49,182 nucleotides of DNA from Bdellovibrionales bacterium (GTDB taxonomy: Bacteria > Myxococcota > XYA12-FULL-58-9 > SYDY01), in the NCBI GenBank assembly GCA_005801425.1, contig SYDY01000041.1:1-49182 (forward strand). Reading direction: 5' to 3'. Shown here piece after piece: positions 16,450-25,317 of this stretch. Position 1 is the first letter of the stretch. Each line of letters begins with the position of its first letter. A model generated the notes under the pieces. It saw only the letters and a program-made list of their open reading frames with translations, was not told where the DNA came from and did no database searches. Made by a program: the position numbers and the translations under genes.

Positions 16450-16887
16450 GTGGCTTCTCCGGATGCCAAACTCGCTCATATTCGCAGATTGATGGAGCGT
16501 GCGGCATCGCATCAGGATCACATAAAAGATCAGATTTTTCATCCTGTGGATCGGGATGACATCGTAAAAGCCTGGAAGGAGACCGACGATGTCTACGTGA
16601 GTGAAGATCTATACGAGCAATTTCTGCAACAGGTGAATCGTTTGGAACCCAGTGAACAACAGGCAGAGGTCGAACGCTTTGACTTACTGCGCCTCGAGCA
16701 GGCGATCACACCACCCGTTGATTTGACGCGTCTGGTGACAGAAATCCAAGACGCGCGCACCTCCGAAGAACAAGAGAATTTGATTCAAAGCTATGCAGCC
16801 GCTGTTCAGGTATTGCCGTATTCGGAACAAATGGAGGCTTTGGCGCGTTTTAGTGAATTACCAGGTCAGGGTCAGGCGATTGAATGA
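16450..16887 (+). CDS. Helical protein of unknown function
   Basis: A 145-residue acidic, almost wholly helical protein with no signal peptide of its own and no recognised family. It begins at a GTG just after a TAG (16444-16446), with no good ribosome site; an ATG at 16492 is an alternative. It is in the same frame as the small secreted protein upstream, separated by two in-frame stops 15 bases apart. Repeated helices (YEQFLQQVNRLEPSEQQAEVERFDLLRL and EEQENLIQSYAAAVQVLPYSEQMEALARF) suggest a helical bundle. Either coupled translation or a broken longer gene is possible. Confidence 0.55.
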   Translation: MASPDAKLAHIRRLMERAASHQDHIKDQIFHPVDRDDIVKAWKETDDVYVSEDLYEQFLQQVNRLEPSEQQAEVERFDLLRLEQAITPPVDLTRLVTEIQDARTSEEQENLIQSYAAAVQVLPYSEQMEALARFSELPGQGQAIE

Positions 16888-16965
16888 TTGCTTAGGTGCT
16901 TTTAGGGATGTGTTGGTGTAAGCGCAGATAGACAGGGCACCACGCTTGTCGATAATCCTTAAAGC

Positions 16966-17706
16966 ATGAGGCAGCAAAAAGTTTATTTTTACAACGCGCG
17001 AGGCGAGAAACTTTGCGGTGTCATGCTGGGAGGTCCTAGACCCATAGGGGCTATCCTATGTCACGGTATGCTGTCAGATAAAGACAGTCCTAAATACCAG
17101 CAGCTTGCAGAACAATTGAGTGCGCGCAATATTCCGACACTCCGATTTGATTTTTCAGGCCGTGGTGAATCGGGCGGATCACTCTTCGATATGACCTATT
17201 CCAAGCAAATTGAGGATTTAAATGCGGCCATAGAATACTTGGCAGCGTCGGGTTGTACGCGTGTTGCATTGTTTGGCTCAAGCATGGGTGGGACTGTCGC
17301 AATTCTTGTAGCGTCGCGCGACGAACGCGTTGTGGCGATTGCGACCATGGCGGCTGTGGCCCATACGGAAACGATGGCTGAAAGGTATCCTTCGCAGGTC
17401 GAACATTGGAGGCAGCAGGGCTATATTCAAACCGAATCAGGTCGTATTGGATCGGGATTTATTGATGATGCCGAGACACATGATGTGATCGCAGCGGCTG
17501 GGACACTGCTTGCACCGTTGCATGTGGTGCATGGCGAAGAAGATGAAGTCGTCCCCTCCTCCGACGCCCATGATTTGGCATCGGCCGCACGCAATGCCTC
17601 TCTCTGTTTGGTGCCCGATGCAGATCATCGATTCTCCGATCCAAAACATCTTGCGCCTGAAATAGAACGCATCGCAGAATTTTTTGTGGAAGTATTAGAG
17701 GGTTAG
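16966..17706 (+). CDS. Alpha/beta hydrolase (serine aminopeptidase S33-like)
   Basis: A 246-residue cytoplasmic alpha/beta hydrolase. The nucleophile elbow is GSSMGG, the acid is probably Asp in HGEEDEVVP and the base His in DADHRF; the oxyanion region is ILCHGMLSDKDS and the family signature RFDFSGRGESGG is clear. Substrate is unknown; this subgroup includes esterases, acyl hydrolases and peptidases. It is followed after 2 bases by manA, whose ribosome site GAGGG lies inside the end of this gene, so the two are very probably co-translated. The 78 bases upstream show no clear promoter. Confidence 0.88.
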   Translation: MRQQKVYFYNARGEKLCGVMLGGPRPIGAILCHGMLSDKDSPKYQQLAEQLSARNIPTLRFDFSGRGESGGSLFDMTYSKQIEDLNAAIEYLAASGCTRVALFGSSMGGTVAILVASRDERVVAIATMAAVAHTETMAERYPSQVEHWRQQGYIQTESGRIGSGFIDDAETHDVIAAAGTLLAPLHVVHGEEDEVVPSSDAHDLASAARNASLCLVPDADHRFSDPKHLAPEIERIAEFFVEVLEG

Positions 17707-17708
17707 CA

Positions 17709-18587
17709 ATGTATCGATTTTCGCCTCGGTATTTCTCACGTCCTTGGGGTGGAAATTCCTTCAAAAATTTATTTAATCGCCAGCATGTGCCTGATGGGAC
17801 CATGGGCGAATCATGGGAACTGGCGGATATTGATCTGCATGTTTCTCATGGCGTGGACGGGAATTTTTTGGGCGATTTATGGCGCAGCGGCGTGTTGGGC
17901 GGTTCTGCGCAGGGACGTTTTCCATTTCTTTTGAAATGGATCGATGCGCGTGCATTTTTGAGTGTTCAAGTTCATCCCGATGAAGTGGCCGCACAGCGGA
18001 TAGCGGGTGGTGCGGCTGCGAAAAGTGAAGCGTGGTATGTGGCGAAGGCCGATAGTCATGCAGAAATTTTGCTGGGATTTAAAGAAAATATTTCGCAGGA
18101 AACAACGTACGCGGCCTATGGTACACGAGAGATTGCAGATTTCATGCAAACAATCACCCCGCGTGAGGGTATGTTGATTGCGGCCCCTGCGGGAACGGTC
18201 CACGCCATTGGTGCTGGGCTACTTCTTTTGGAGGTGCAACAGCCTTCAGATTCGACTTATCGGATCTATGCGTGGGATCGTCCCGATGTTCCATTGCATG
18301 TGGAGAATGCAAAAATGGCTACACGATGGTCGCAGAATACGAACACGTGTGTTTCTTGCAATGAAGTGATGGGCCCGGGTTTTCGTATGCGAAAACTTGG
18401 TATGGACGATTGTCTTCATGGATCTGACTTGCGTGTGCTGGTGTGCGTTGGATCTCAAGCCGCATTTCGGGCCGGTTCTGAACACATCGCCATGCATTTG
18501 GGTGATGTATGGGTTATGGGTCGTCATGATGGCGATGTTACGCTTGCCCAGGGTGATGTGATGTGGATCGCTGAAAACAGAACCTAA
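17709..18587 (+). CDS. manA: Mannose-6-phosphate isomerase, class I
   Basis: A 292-residue type I phosphomannose isomerase interconverting mannose-6-phosphate and fructose-6-phosphate, feeding GDP-mannose or glycan synthesis. Zinc ligands are visible in LSVQVHPDE (Gln, His), KSEAWYV (Glu) and GTVHAIGAG (His); YRIYAWDR near residue 185 carries the active-site Arg region. The length is that of the short bacterial form without the eukaryote-type inserted helices. GAGGG lies 6 bases before the ATG. Co-directional with the hydrolase upstream and the aconitase gene 46 bases downstream. Confidence 0.92.
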   Translation: MYRFSPRYFSRPWGGNSFKNLFNRQHVPDGTMGESWELADIDLHVSHGVDGNFLGDLWRSGVLGGSAQGRFPFLLKWIDARAFLSVQVHPDEVAAQRIAGGAAAKSEAWYVAKADSHAEILLGFKENISQETTYAAYGTREIADFMQTITPREGMLIAAPAGTVHAIGAGLLLLEVQQPSDSTYRIYAWDRPDVPLHVENAKMATRWSQNTNTCVSCNEVMGPGFRMRKLGMDDCLHGSDLRVLVCVGSQAAFRAGSEHIAMHLGDVWVMGRHDGDVTLAQGDVMWIAENRT

Positions 18588-18633
18588 CGCCCGACTGCGG
18601 GATGGACACTGCTAATGCACGGGCGTATTATTG

Positions 18634-20928
18634 ATGGCAATGAGTACCGAACATGTCGATCACGTTTACGGTGTATTGCGACGTCGCGTTGATATCGCGA
18701 GGCAGGTTTTTGGGCGTGGCCTAACGCTTGCTGAAAAGATTTTGGTTGGGCATCTCCCTGAAATGGATCAATTGGCCACCGCCAAGTCCATCGAACTTAA
18801 ACGCAAGTCGAGCACCGTGGGACTTAGACCTGATCGTGTGGCCATGCAGGATGCAACAGCGCAAATGGCACTATTGCAATTTATGCACGCGGGCATGGAG
18901 AAGGTTGCCGTTCCTTCCACTGTCCATTGCGACCATTTGATCAGGGCCTACAAAGGCGCTGCCAGCGATTTGGCCGTTGCCAATCACGAAAATGATGAAG
19001 TTTTTAATTTCCTTAAAACTGTATCTGCGCGTTATGGGGTTGGTTTTTGGGAACCCGGCTCTGGGATTATCCATCAGGTTGTTCTTGAAAATTACGCATT
19101 CCCTGGCGGGATGATGATTGGCACCGATTCACATACGCCTAATGCAGGCGGACTTGGCATGATTGCCATCGGTATCGGTGGTGCTGATGCTGTTGATGTG
19201 ATGGCTGGACAGACGTTTGGTCTTAAATGGCCGGGTGTGATCGGCGTGCGATTGTCTGGCAAATTATCGGGCTGGGCTGCGCCTAAAGATATTATTCTCT
19301 GCTTGATGGGCATTTTGACGGTCAAAGGCGGAACAGGTCATATCGTCGAGTTTTTTGGCGAAGGTGCATCCTCGATCAGCTGCACAGGCAAAGCAACCGT
19401 ATGCAATATGGGTGCTGAACACGGCGCCACCACCAGCGTATTCCCTTTTGATGAATCTATGGCGCGTTATCTCGAAGCGACAGATCGCGCTGATATTGCT
19501 GCCCTGGCTCGCAAAAATGCAGAGTTTTTGCGTGCTGATGATGATGTGTTGGCTCATCCGGAAAAGTTTTACGATCGGATTATCGACATTGATTTGTCTG
19601 CATTGGATCCATGGATTGTGGGTCCCCATTCCCCTGATGTTGCACGTCCGCAAAGTACCATGAAAGACGTATGTGAGGCTGAAAAATTTCCCACAAAATT
19701 AAAATATGCGCTGATTGGAAGCTGTACCAATTCATCCTATGAAGACATTAGCCGTGCGGCGCATTTGGCTCGGCAAGCATTGGCTGCGGGTTTAACGCTT
19801 AAGACACCCCTTATGGTATCGCCCGGTTCAAATCAGGTGGCGGAAACCATCGATCGTGATGGGCAGTTGCGCGATTTAAGGGCCATTGGTGCGACGGTGT
19901 TGGCCAATGCGTGCGGTCCCTGCATCGGCCAGTGGCAGCGCGATGATGTTCAGAAAGGCGAACGCAATGCCATCGTGAGCTCATTCAATCGTAATTTTCC
20001 CGGCCGTAACGACGACAATCCAGAAACGCTCTCTTTTATTGGAAGTCCTGAGCTGGTGATTGCTTTGGCCTTTGCAGGAAATCTCGATTTTGATCCTCAA
20101 AAAGATACATTAACGAAGCCAGATGGGTCTTTGTTTAAATTTGAGATCCCCCAAGGACAAGAGCTTCCAAAAGGAGGCTTTGCCGGTGGTGATCTCAAGG
20201 GCTATAATCCACCACCTGCCGATGGCTCGGGTGTGGTCGTGCGTGTGGCAGCCGACAGCCACCGCTTGCAATTGCTTGAACGTTTTAAGCCTTGGGACGG
20301 GAGAGATTTTGAAGGCCTTGTTGTTTTAATGAAAGCACGTGGCAAATGCACCACGGATCATATTTCGAAGGCAGGACCTTGGCTGCGCTTTCGTGGGCAT
20401 TTGCAAAATATTTCCGACAATATGTTTCTTGGTGCAGCCAACGCATTTACTGGTGAAGTGGGTAAAGGGCGCAATGTACTTGATAACACCATGGCGTCGT
20501 ACCCAGAAATTGCAAAGTATTATAAATCCCATGGCCAAGGCTGGGTTGCGATTGGCGACGAAAATTATGGTGAAGGTTCAAGCCGTGAGCATGCCGCCAT
20601 GTCGCCACGATTTCTTGGTGCCAAAGCGGTGATCGTGCGCAGTTTTGCTCGTATCCACGAAACCAATCTTAAAAAGCAGGGGTTGCTTCCGCTGACATTT
20701 GTAGATCCTGCTGATTATGATCGTGTGCAGGAAGACGACCGTGTGGCCATTCATGGTCTGGCAAATTTGGCCCCAGGCAAAGAGATTGAGATGATTTTGC
20801 ACCATGCCGATGCGACGTCGGACAAGGTGTTACTTAAACACACCATGACCGAGGAACAAATCGGCTGGTTTAAGGCAGGCTCGGCACTAAACCGTATTGC
20901 AGAAGAGCAACAGTTAGCAGGTGCTTGA
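18634..20928 (+). CDS. Aconitate hydratase, mitochondrial type
   Basis: A 764-residue TCA-cycle enzyme converting citrate to isocitrate. Sequence blocks follow mitochondrial aconitase rather than AcnA or AcnB: VAVPSTVHCDHLI, WEPGSGIIHQVVLENYAFPG, GTDSHTPNAGGLGMI, GGTGHIVEFFGEG. The [4Fe-4S] cysteines are in SCTNSSYED (first) and ACGPCIGQW (pair). The mobile swivel domain has GEGSSREHAA. Three closely spaced starts (TTG 18631, ATG 18634, ATG 18640) cannot be separated; none has a clear ribosome site. The stop overlaps a TTGACA that may be the -35 of rpmE. This form is typical of mitochondria, Bacteroidetes and some deltaproteobacteria. Confidence 0.95.
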   Translation: MAMSTEHVDHVYGVLRRRVDIARQVFGRGLTLAEKILVGHLPEMDQLATAKSIELKRKSSTVGLRPDRVAMQDATAQMALLQFMHAGMEKVAVPSTVHCDHLIRAYKGAASDLAVANHENDEVFNFLKTVSARYGVGFWEPGSGIIHQVVLENYAFPGGMMIGTDSHTPNAGGLGMIAIGIGGADAVDVMAGQTFGLKWPGVIGVRLSGKLSGWAAPKDIILCLMGILTVKGGTGHIVEFFGEGASSISCTGKATVCNMGAEHGATTSVFPFDESMARYLEATDRADIAALARKNAEFLRADDDVLAHPEKFYDRIIDIDLSALDPWIVGPHSPDVARPQSTMKDVCEAEKFPTKLKYALIGSCTNSSYEDISRAAHLARQALAAGLTLKTPLMVSPGSNQVAETIDRDGQLRDLRAIGATVLANACGPCIGQWQRDDVQKGERNAIVSSFNRNFPGRNDDNPETLSFIGSPELVIALAFAGNLDFDPQKDTLTKPDGSLFKFEIPQGQELPKGGFAGGDLKGYNPPPADGSGVVVRVAADSHRLQLLERFKPWDGRDFEGLVVLMKARGKCTTDHISKAGPWLRFRGHLQNISDNMFLGAANAFTGEVGKGRNVLDNTMASYPEIAKYYKSHGQGWVAIGDENYGEGSSREHAAMSPRFLGAKAVIVRSFARIHETNLKKQGLLPLTFVDPADYDRVQEDDRVAIHGLANLAPGKEIEMILHHADATSDKVLLKHTMTEEQIGWFKAGSALNRIAEEQQLAGA

Positions 20929-20953
20929 CAGTGGTAGACGGGGTATCATACGT
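20925..20953 (+). promoter_or_regulatory. Candidate sigma70 promoter for rpmE
   Basis: A perfect -35 TTGACA at 20925-20930, overlapping the aconitase stop codon. The -10 is weak: ATACGT at 17-base spacing or TATCAT at only 13. It is placed about 30 bases before the rpmE start, so it is plausible but not proven. Confidence 0.35.
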
Positions 20954-20980
20954 AGCGGCCCCAACGCGAAGAGGGTTTCG

Positions 20981-21220
20981 ATGAAACAAAACATTCATCC
21001 AGAGTTGATCGATGCCACTATCAAGTGTGCGTGTGGTAATTTGGTCCATGCACGAACCACTCATAGTTATTCGATCGAAGTATGCGCTGCTTGCCATCCT
21101 ATCTTTAATGGTAGTTCGGACCGGCTTGTGTTGGATACCGAAGGGCGTGTTGAGCGCTTTAAGCGTCGGTACGCAGAACGTCAGGCTGCTGCTGCTGCCC
21201 TGCAAAAATCACCGAATTAA
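20981..21220 (+). CDS. rpmE: Ribosomal protein L31
   Basis: A 79-residue L31 of the large ribosomal subunit, starting MKQNIHPE with GAGGG 5 bases before the ATG. Four cysteines in KCACGN and VCAACHP form the zinc site, so this is the zinc-containing (C+) paralogue. A basic C-terminal helix (RFKRRYAERQ) contacts rRNA. It heads the rpmE-prfA-prmC group; prfA begins 38 bases downstream. Zinc-containing L31 is commonly replaced by a zinc-free copy under zinc limitation, but no second copy is in the window. Confidence 0.96.
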   Translation: MKQNIHPELIDATIKCACGNLVHARTTHSYSIEVCAACHPIFNGSSDRLVLDTEGRVERFKRRYAERQAAAAALQKSPN

Positions 21221-21258
21221 GCGGACGTCTTCTTCTTTAACCAGGAAGGAACGTTGCT

Positions 21259-22326
21259 GTGCTTGATAAGCTTTCCCTTGTCGATGATCGCTACGAAGAG
21301 CTCAATCGGCGTCTTTCCGATCCCGAAACAATTGCCAATCGCAAAGTTTTTGAAGAGTTAAGCCGCGAGCATCGCAGGCTTGAGTCTGTTGTGGATCTCT
21401 ACAGACATTTGCAAAAAGCAAAAGAACAATACAAAGAAAATCGAGAACTCGCAGAGACTGAATCGGACATGGAATTTGCTGCCATGGCGAAAGAAGAAGC
21501 TTCGCTTTGGCATGAGACCATGGAACGTTTGGAGTCAGAACTCCAGGTGATGTTATTACCACGTGATCCTAATGATGAACGCAATGTCATTTTAGAAATA
21601 CGTTCTGGCACGGGTGGTGATGAAGCGGCGCTGTTTGCGGGTGAACTTTTCAGAATGTATGCGCGCTATGCTGATCTCGTGGGCTGGCGTGTAGAAATCT
21701 TGAGCGCATCGCCTGGTTCTGCAGGTGGCTCCAAAGAAATCATCGCACTTGTGAGTGGTGAAGGTGTTTATTCGGGGCTTAAATACGAATCAGGGGTACA
21801 TCGCGTGCAACGCGTGCCCGATACAGAAACCCAAGGACGTATTCATACATCCGCATGTACCGTCGCGGTCCTGCCCGAAGCGGATGATGTCGATATTGTG
21901 ATCCAGGATAAAGATCTTCGTATTGATGTATATCGTTCAAGTGGTTCGGGTGGCCAATCGGTGAACACGACCGATTCGGCGGTACGGATCACGCATATTC
22001 CCAGCGGACTTGTGGTGACGTGTCAGGATGAAACAAGTCAGCATAAAAACAAAGCCAAAGGGCTTAAGGTATTAAAATCGCGCTTGCTTGATATGGAACA
22101 ACAAAAGCAGGCGGCAGCGATGGCAGCCGAACGTAAAACCATGGTGAAAACAGGCGATCGTTCGGAAAAGATCCGAACATACAACTTTCCACAAGATCGT
22201 CTTACCGATCATCGCATTGGGCTTACGTTGCACAATTTACCTAAGATTTTGCAGGGCGACATAAGTGAATTGCTGATGGCACTGCGCACACATTTTCAAG
22301 CCGAGAAACTCAAAGGTACGACCTGA
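21259..22326 (+). CDS. prfA: Peptide chain release factor 1
   Basis: A 355-residue class I release factor that reads UAA and UAG. GTG start with AAGGAA 7 bases upstream. The N-terminal helical domain (to about 100) is followed by the recognition domain ([20 protein letters not shown]) and the catalytic GGQ in [18 protein letters not shown], whose Gln is the methylation target of PrmC. The sequence after GGQ ([22 protein letters not shown]) is RF1-like. Stop overlaps the prmC start (TGATG), which fits enzyme and substrate made together. Confidence 0.97.
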   Translation: MLDKLSLVDDRYEELNRRLSDPETIANRKVFEELSREHRRLESVVDLYRHLQKAKEQYKENRELAETESDMEFAAMAKEEASLWHETMERLESELQVMLLPRDPNDERNVILEIRSGTGGDEAALFAGELFRMYARYADLVGWRVEILSASPGSAGGSKEIIALVSGEGVYSGLKYESGVHRVQRVPDTETQGRIHTSACTVAVLPEADDVDIVIQDKDLRIDVYRSSGSGGQSVNTTDSAVRITHIPSGLVVTCQDETSQHKNKAKGLKVLKSRLLDMEQQKQAAAMAAERKTMVKTGDRSEKIRTYNFPQDRLTDHRIGLTLHNLPKILQGDISELLMALRTHFQAEKLKGTT

Positions 22327-23186
22327 TGCATCCCGAGGTTTGGACCATTCGCGATCTTTTGCGGTGGACCACAGACCGATTTACTCAATGTGGTATTGAA
22401 ACACCAAGACTCGATGCAGAAGTGTTATTGGCGCATGCACTAAAGACGACACGGCTGCATCTGTACACCCACCATGATCAGCCAGTGGGGACCGAAGAGC
22501 GCGCCCTCTTTCGAAATGCCGTGTTACGCAGAACGCAGCACGAACCTGTCGCCTATCTCTTGGGGTATAAAGAATTTTTTGGGCGCGAATTTGTGGTGAA
22601 TTCGTCGGTGCTTATTCCTCGTCCCGAAACGGAACATGTGATCGAGCAGACCCTTGAATGGGCAGAAATACAACAGGATCCATGTATTCGGATCGCTGAT
22701 ATTGGCTGCGGATCGGGGGCTATAGGGGTAACGCTTGCGTGTGAACTGCCTATGGCCCGTGTGACGCTTGTTGATATTTCGCAATCAGCATTGAACACGG
22801 CGATTGACAATGCGCATCGGCTTGGTGTTGCAGATAGAGTTGAAGGCGTGTGTGCTGATCTGTGTACATCACTGCATGGCGCCTATGATGCGATAGTTTC
22901 TAATCCCCCTTACATTGCAGATGCGGAAGTTTTACCGGTGGATGTTCAAGACTTTGAGCCATCGCTTGCTTTGCGTGGTGGCGAAAAAGGTTATGAAATA
23001 TTGCATCGTTTATGTCTTGATGCGCGCAAAGTCCTTCGTGACGGAGGTCTATTGGCGTGCGAGGTGGGTGCTGGGCAAGCGACGGAGTTACAACAATTTA
23101 TGGCAGATTTAGGTTTTCGAGATTGTCGATGCACAAAAGATCTTGCGGGTATCGACCGGGTGACGACTGGGATCTGGTTCAATTAA
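22326..23186 (+). CDS. prmC: Release factor glutamine N5-methyltransferase
   Basis: A 286-residue SAM-dependent enzyme (HemK family) that methylates the GGQ glutamine of release factors. An N-terminal helical bundle (about 1-85) binds the factor; the Rossmann domain has IADIGCGSGAIGVTLA for SAM binding and the catalytic NPPYIA for the glutamine amide. Both are intact. The ATG overlaps the prfA stop, a conserved arrangement. Typical length; C-terminal GIDRVTTG is the usual ending. Confidence 0.96.
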   Translation: MHPEVWTIRDLLRWTTDRFTQCGIETPRLDAEVLLAHALKTTRLHLYTHHDQPVGTEERALFRNAVLRRTQHEPVAYLLGYKEFFGREFVVNSSVLIPRPETEHVIEQTLEWAEIQQDPCIRIADIGCGSGAIGVTLACELPMARVTLVDISQSALNTAIDNAHRLGVADRVEGVCADLCTSLHGAYDAIVSNPPYIADAEVLPVDVQDFEPSLALRGGEKGYEILHRLCLDARKVLRDGGLLACEVGAGQATELQQFMADLGFRDCRCTKDLAGIDRVTTGIWFN

Positions 23187-23236
23187 TCGTATAGCAATTG
23201 CATTGTTATCCCCCCCATGTGTTAAACATCATCGTC

Positions 23237-24565
23237 ATGGCTTCAGATTTGGATATCAGTAGGCTGTTTGAGCCGGGGGCCGAAGCTGCGTTGGAAGCGT
23301 ATCTGCGGCTTTTGCACCCAGCGGATCTCGCTGAGCTTTTTAGACTTACCGATAAATCGGAATGGCCTCAAATTGCGGCCCGTTTGTCTTCGGAAGAACT
23401 CGCGGATGCTTTGGCCGAAATGGATGAAGCGCAACAGTCGGCGCTCGGTGAAACGCTGCACCTCGATCACTTGATACGCGCAGTGGACGAGCTTGAATCG
23501 GATGATGCGGCCGATGTTGTGGCCTCTTTTTCTGAAGGAAAAGCCGAAGCCGTGTTGGAGGGTATTGAAGACTCCGATGCGATCCGTGAACTGATGGCCT
23601 ATCCCGAGGACTCGGCAGGCGGCATCATGCAAACGGAATTATGCCGTGTGAATGAAAACCTTGCGGTATCCGATGCCATCGATGCTTTACGTGCGACCCG
23701 TGATGAGATCTCCGATGTGCAGCGAATTTATCTTGTGGATGAAAAACAACGGCTCAAAGGTATTGTAAAGCTTGAGGATTTGGTGCTCTCGGGACCGGAT
23801 ATGCCTCTTGCAGCAATTAAGTTTCCTGTGGAGCATCAAGTGTTTCCTGATGTTGATCAGGAGCAAGTGGCCAAGATCTTCAGCCGATATGATCTGGCAT
23901 CCTTGCCTGTGGTCAATGCAGAGGGGCGTTTGCTCGGGCGTATTACATTTGATGATGTGCATGACGTCATTATCGAAGAGGCCTCGGAAGATATTCTTAC
24001 GATGGCAGGCGCGCCTCTTGAAGATCTTGTTTATAGCAATCGCATTGTACGTATTGCGATGTTCCGTTTGCCATGGCTGGTCATAAGTTTGGTGGGGACT
24101 ATCTTTGTTGCTTTTCTTAATTCGCGTTTTCGTACTTTGAGTGTGCATGCCCTGATGCTGATGTCTTTTGTTCCCCTGGTGATGGCAATGACAGGCAATG
24201 TGGGTGCGCAATCTGCCATGATTATCACCCGTGGTCTTGCTATCGGTAAAGTGGAATGGGGTGCGTTGGGCCGAACTTTTGGGCGTGAAGTTTCGGTTGC
24301 ATTTTTGCTGGCGTGTATCGCAGCCCTCGTTGTGGGTCCTATTGCAGAGAATTGGCATGATGCGCTGCCTGGCGCTGGCTGGGTGGTGGGTGGATCGCTG
24401 CTTGCATCCATGGCGCTTGCATCGCTTGCTGGCACTGCGGCACCTATTCTTTTTAAACGTGTGGGTATCGATCCAGCCCTTGCGGCAGGACCTTTGGTGA
24501 CTACGATGTGCGATATTTTGGGTGTGTCGGTGTATCTTCTGATGGTGGTTATTTCGGGGATTTAG
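23237..24565 (+). CDS. mgtE: Magnesium transporter MgtE
   Basis: A 442-residue inner-membrane Mg2+ channel. I start at ATG 23237 (MASDLDISRLF); an ATG/TTG upstream would add 13 unlikely residues. Order is the N domain of helical repeats (about 10-130), a pair of CBS domains (PEDSAGGIM to about 260; RYDLASLPVV and GRITFDDV), a connecting helix, then five membrane helices with the signature TGNVGAQSAMIITRGLA. The Asp-rich cytosolic interface senses Mg2+ and closes the pore. No Mg2+ riboswitch is visible in the 50 bases upstream. It lies between prmC and an ABC transporter cluster. Confidence 0.95.
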   Translation: MASDLDISRLFEPGAEAALEAYLRLLHPADLAELFRLTDKSEWPQIAARLSSEELADALAEMDEAQQSALGETLHLDHLIRAVDELESDDAADVVASFSEGKAEAVLEGIEDSDAIRELMAYPEDSAGGIMQTELCRVNENLAVSDAIDALRATRDEISDVQRIYLVDEKQRLKGIVKLEDLVLSGPDMPLAAIKFPVEHQVFPDVDQEQVAKIFSRYDLASLPVVNAEGRLLGRITFDDVHDVIIEEASEDILTMAGAPLEDLVYSNRIVRIAMFRLPWLVISLVGTIFVAFLNSRFRTLSVHALMLMSFVPLVMAMTGNVGAQSAMIITRGLAIGKVEWGALGRTFGREVSVAFLLACIAALVVGPIAENWHDALPGAGWVVGGSLLASMALASLAGTAAPILFKRVGIDPALAAGPLVTTMCDILGVSVYLLMVVISGI

Positions 24566-24580
24566 GCTCGGAGGTGTGTC

Positions 24581-25315
24581 TTGGCGGTAATCGATGTTGA
24601 AAATCTAACCAAACGCTATCAGGATTTAACGGCCATTGATCATATTTCCTTTCAGGTTGAAAAAGGGGAAATTGTAGGATTTTTGGGACCAAACGGTGCA
24701 GGTAAATCAACGACGATGAAGATCCTTACAGGCTTTATGCCTGCGAGTGACGGTGTTGTTCGCATCGCAGGTTACAACGTATTCGAAAATCCTATCGAGG
24801 TTAAACGCCGTATTGGCTACCTGCCGGAAGTTCCGCCTGTTTATCCAGATTTGACGGTTTCTGAGTATCTGATGTTTGTGGCGCGGCTGAAGGGGTTGCG
24901 CGGCAAAGCATTGCATAGCGATGTTGAGCGTGTGGTCAATCGCGTTGGTTTAACATCGGTATTTGAACGTTTGATCCGTAATATTTCGAAGGGATTTCAG
25001 CAGCGCGTGGGGCTTGCACAAGCTTTGTTGGGAAATCCGGAAGTACTTATTCTTGATGAGCCTACTGTCGGATTGGACCCACGGCAGATCCGTGAGGTGC
25101 GTTCGCTGATTAAAGATCTTGCAGGCGATCATACCGTGATTTTGTCTACTCACATTTTACAAGAAGTGGTCGCGACCTGTGAGCGGGTGATTATTATTAA
25201 CCGGGGTCACATTGTAGCGGATAGTCCGTTGAAAGATTTGGTGGAGCAGCATCAAACGCAATCGGCACGTGCGATGTCGCTTGAAGAAATTTTTCTCTCT
25301 CTCACGGAGGCATAG
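24581..25315 (+). CDS. ABC transporter ATP-binding protein (GldA-like)
   Basis: A 244-residue ATPase for the ABC-2 permease that follows. TTG start with GGAGG 6 bases upstream. Walker A is GPNGAGKST, signature NISKGFQQRVGLAQALLG, Walker B VLILDEPTVGLDP, H-loop STHILQEV. The SKGFQQRVGLAQ signature is that of the GldA/NatA-like group in gliding-type ABC systems. The following permease, GldG-like and DUF4340 genes form one operon with 2-4 base spacing or overlap. Gliding itself cannot be inferred, since this set occurs in non-gliding bacteria. The transported substrate is unknown. Confidence 0.93.
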   Translation: MAVIDVENLTKRYQDLTAIDHISFQVEKGEIVGFLGPNGAGKSTTMKILTGFMPASDGVVRIAGYNVFENPIEVKRRIGYLPEVPPVYPDLTVSEYLMFVARLKGLRGKALHSDVERVVNRVGLTSVFERLIRNISKGFQQRVGLAQALLGNPEVLILDEPTVGLDPRQIREVRSLIKDLAGDHTVILSTHILQEVVATCERVIIINRGHIVADSPLKDLVEQHQTQSARAMSLEEIFLSLTEA

Positions 25316-25317
25316 CG

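Noticed and set aside
23687-24358. 223-codon minus-strand frame inside mgtE
   Set aside because: Antisense shadow of a clear transporter; residue composition (His, Asn, Thr rich) is typical of a reversed coding frame.
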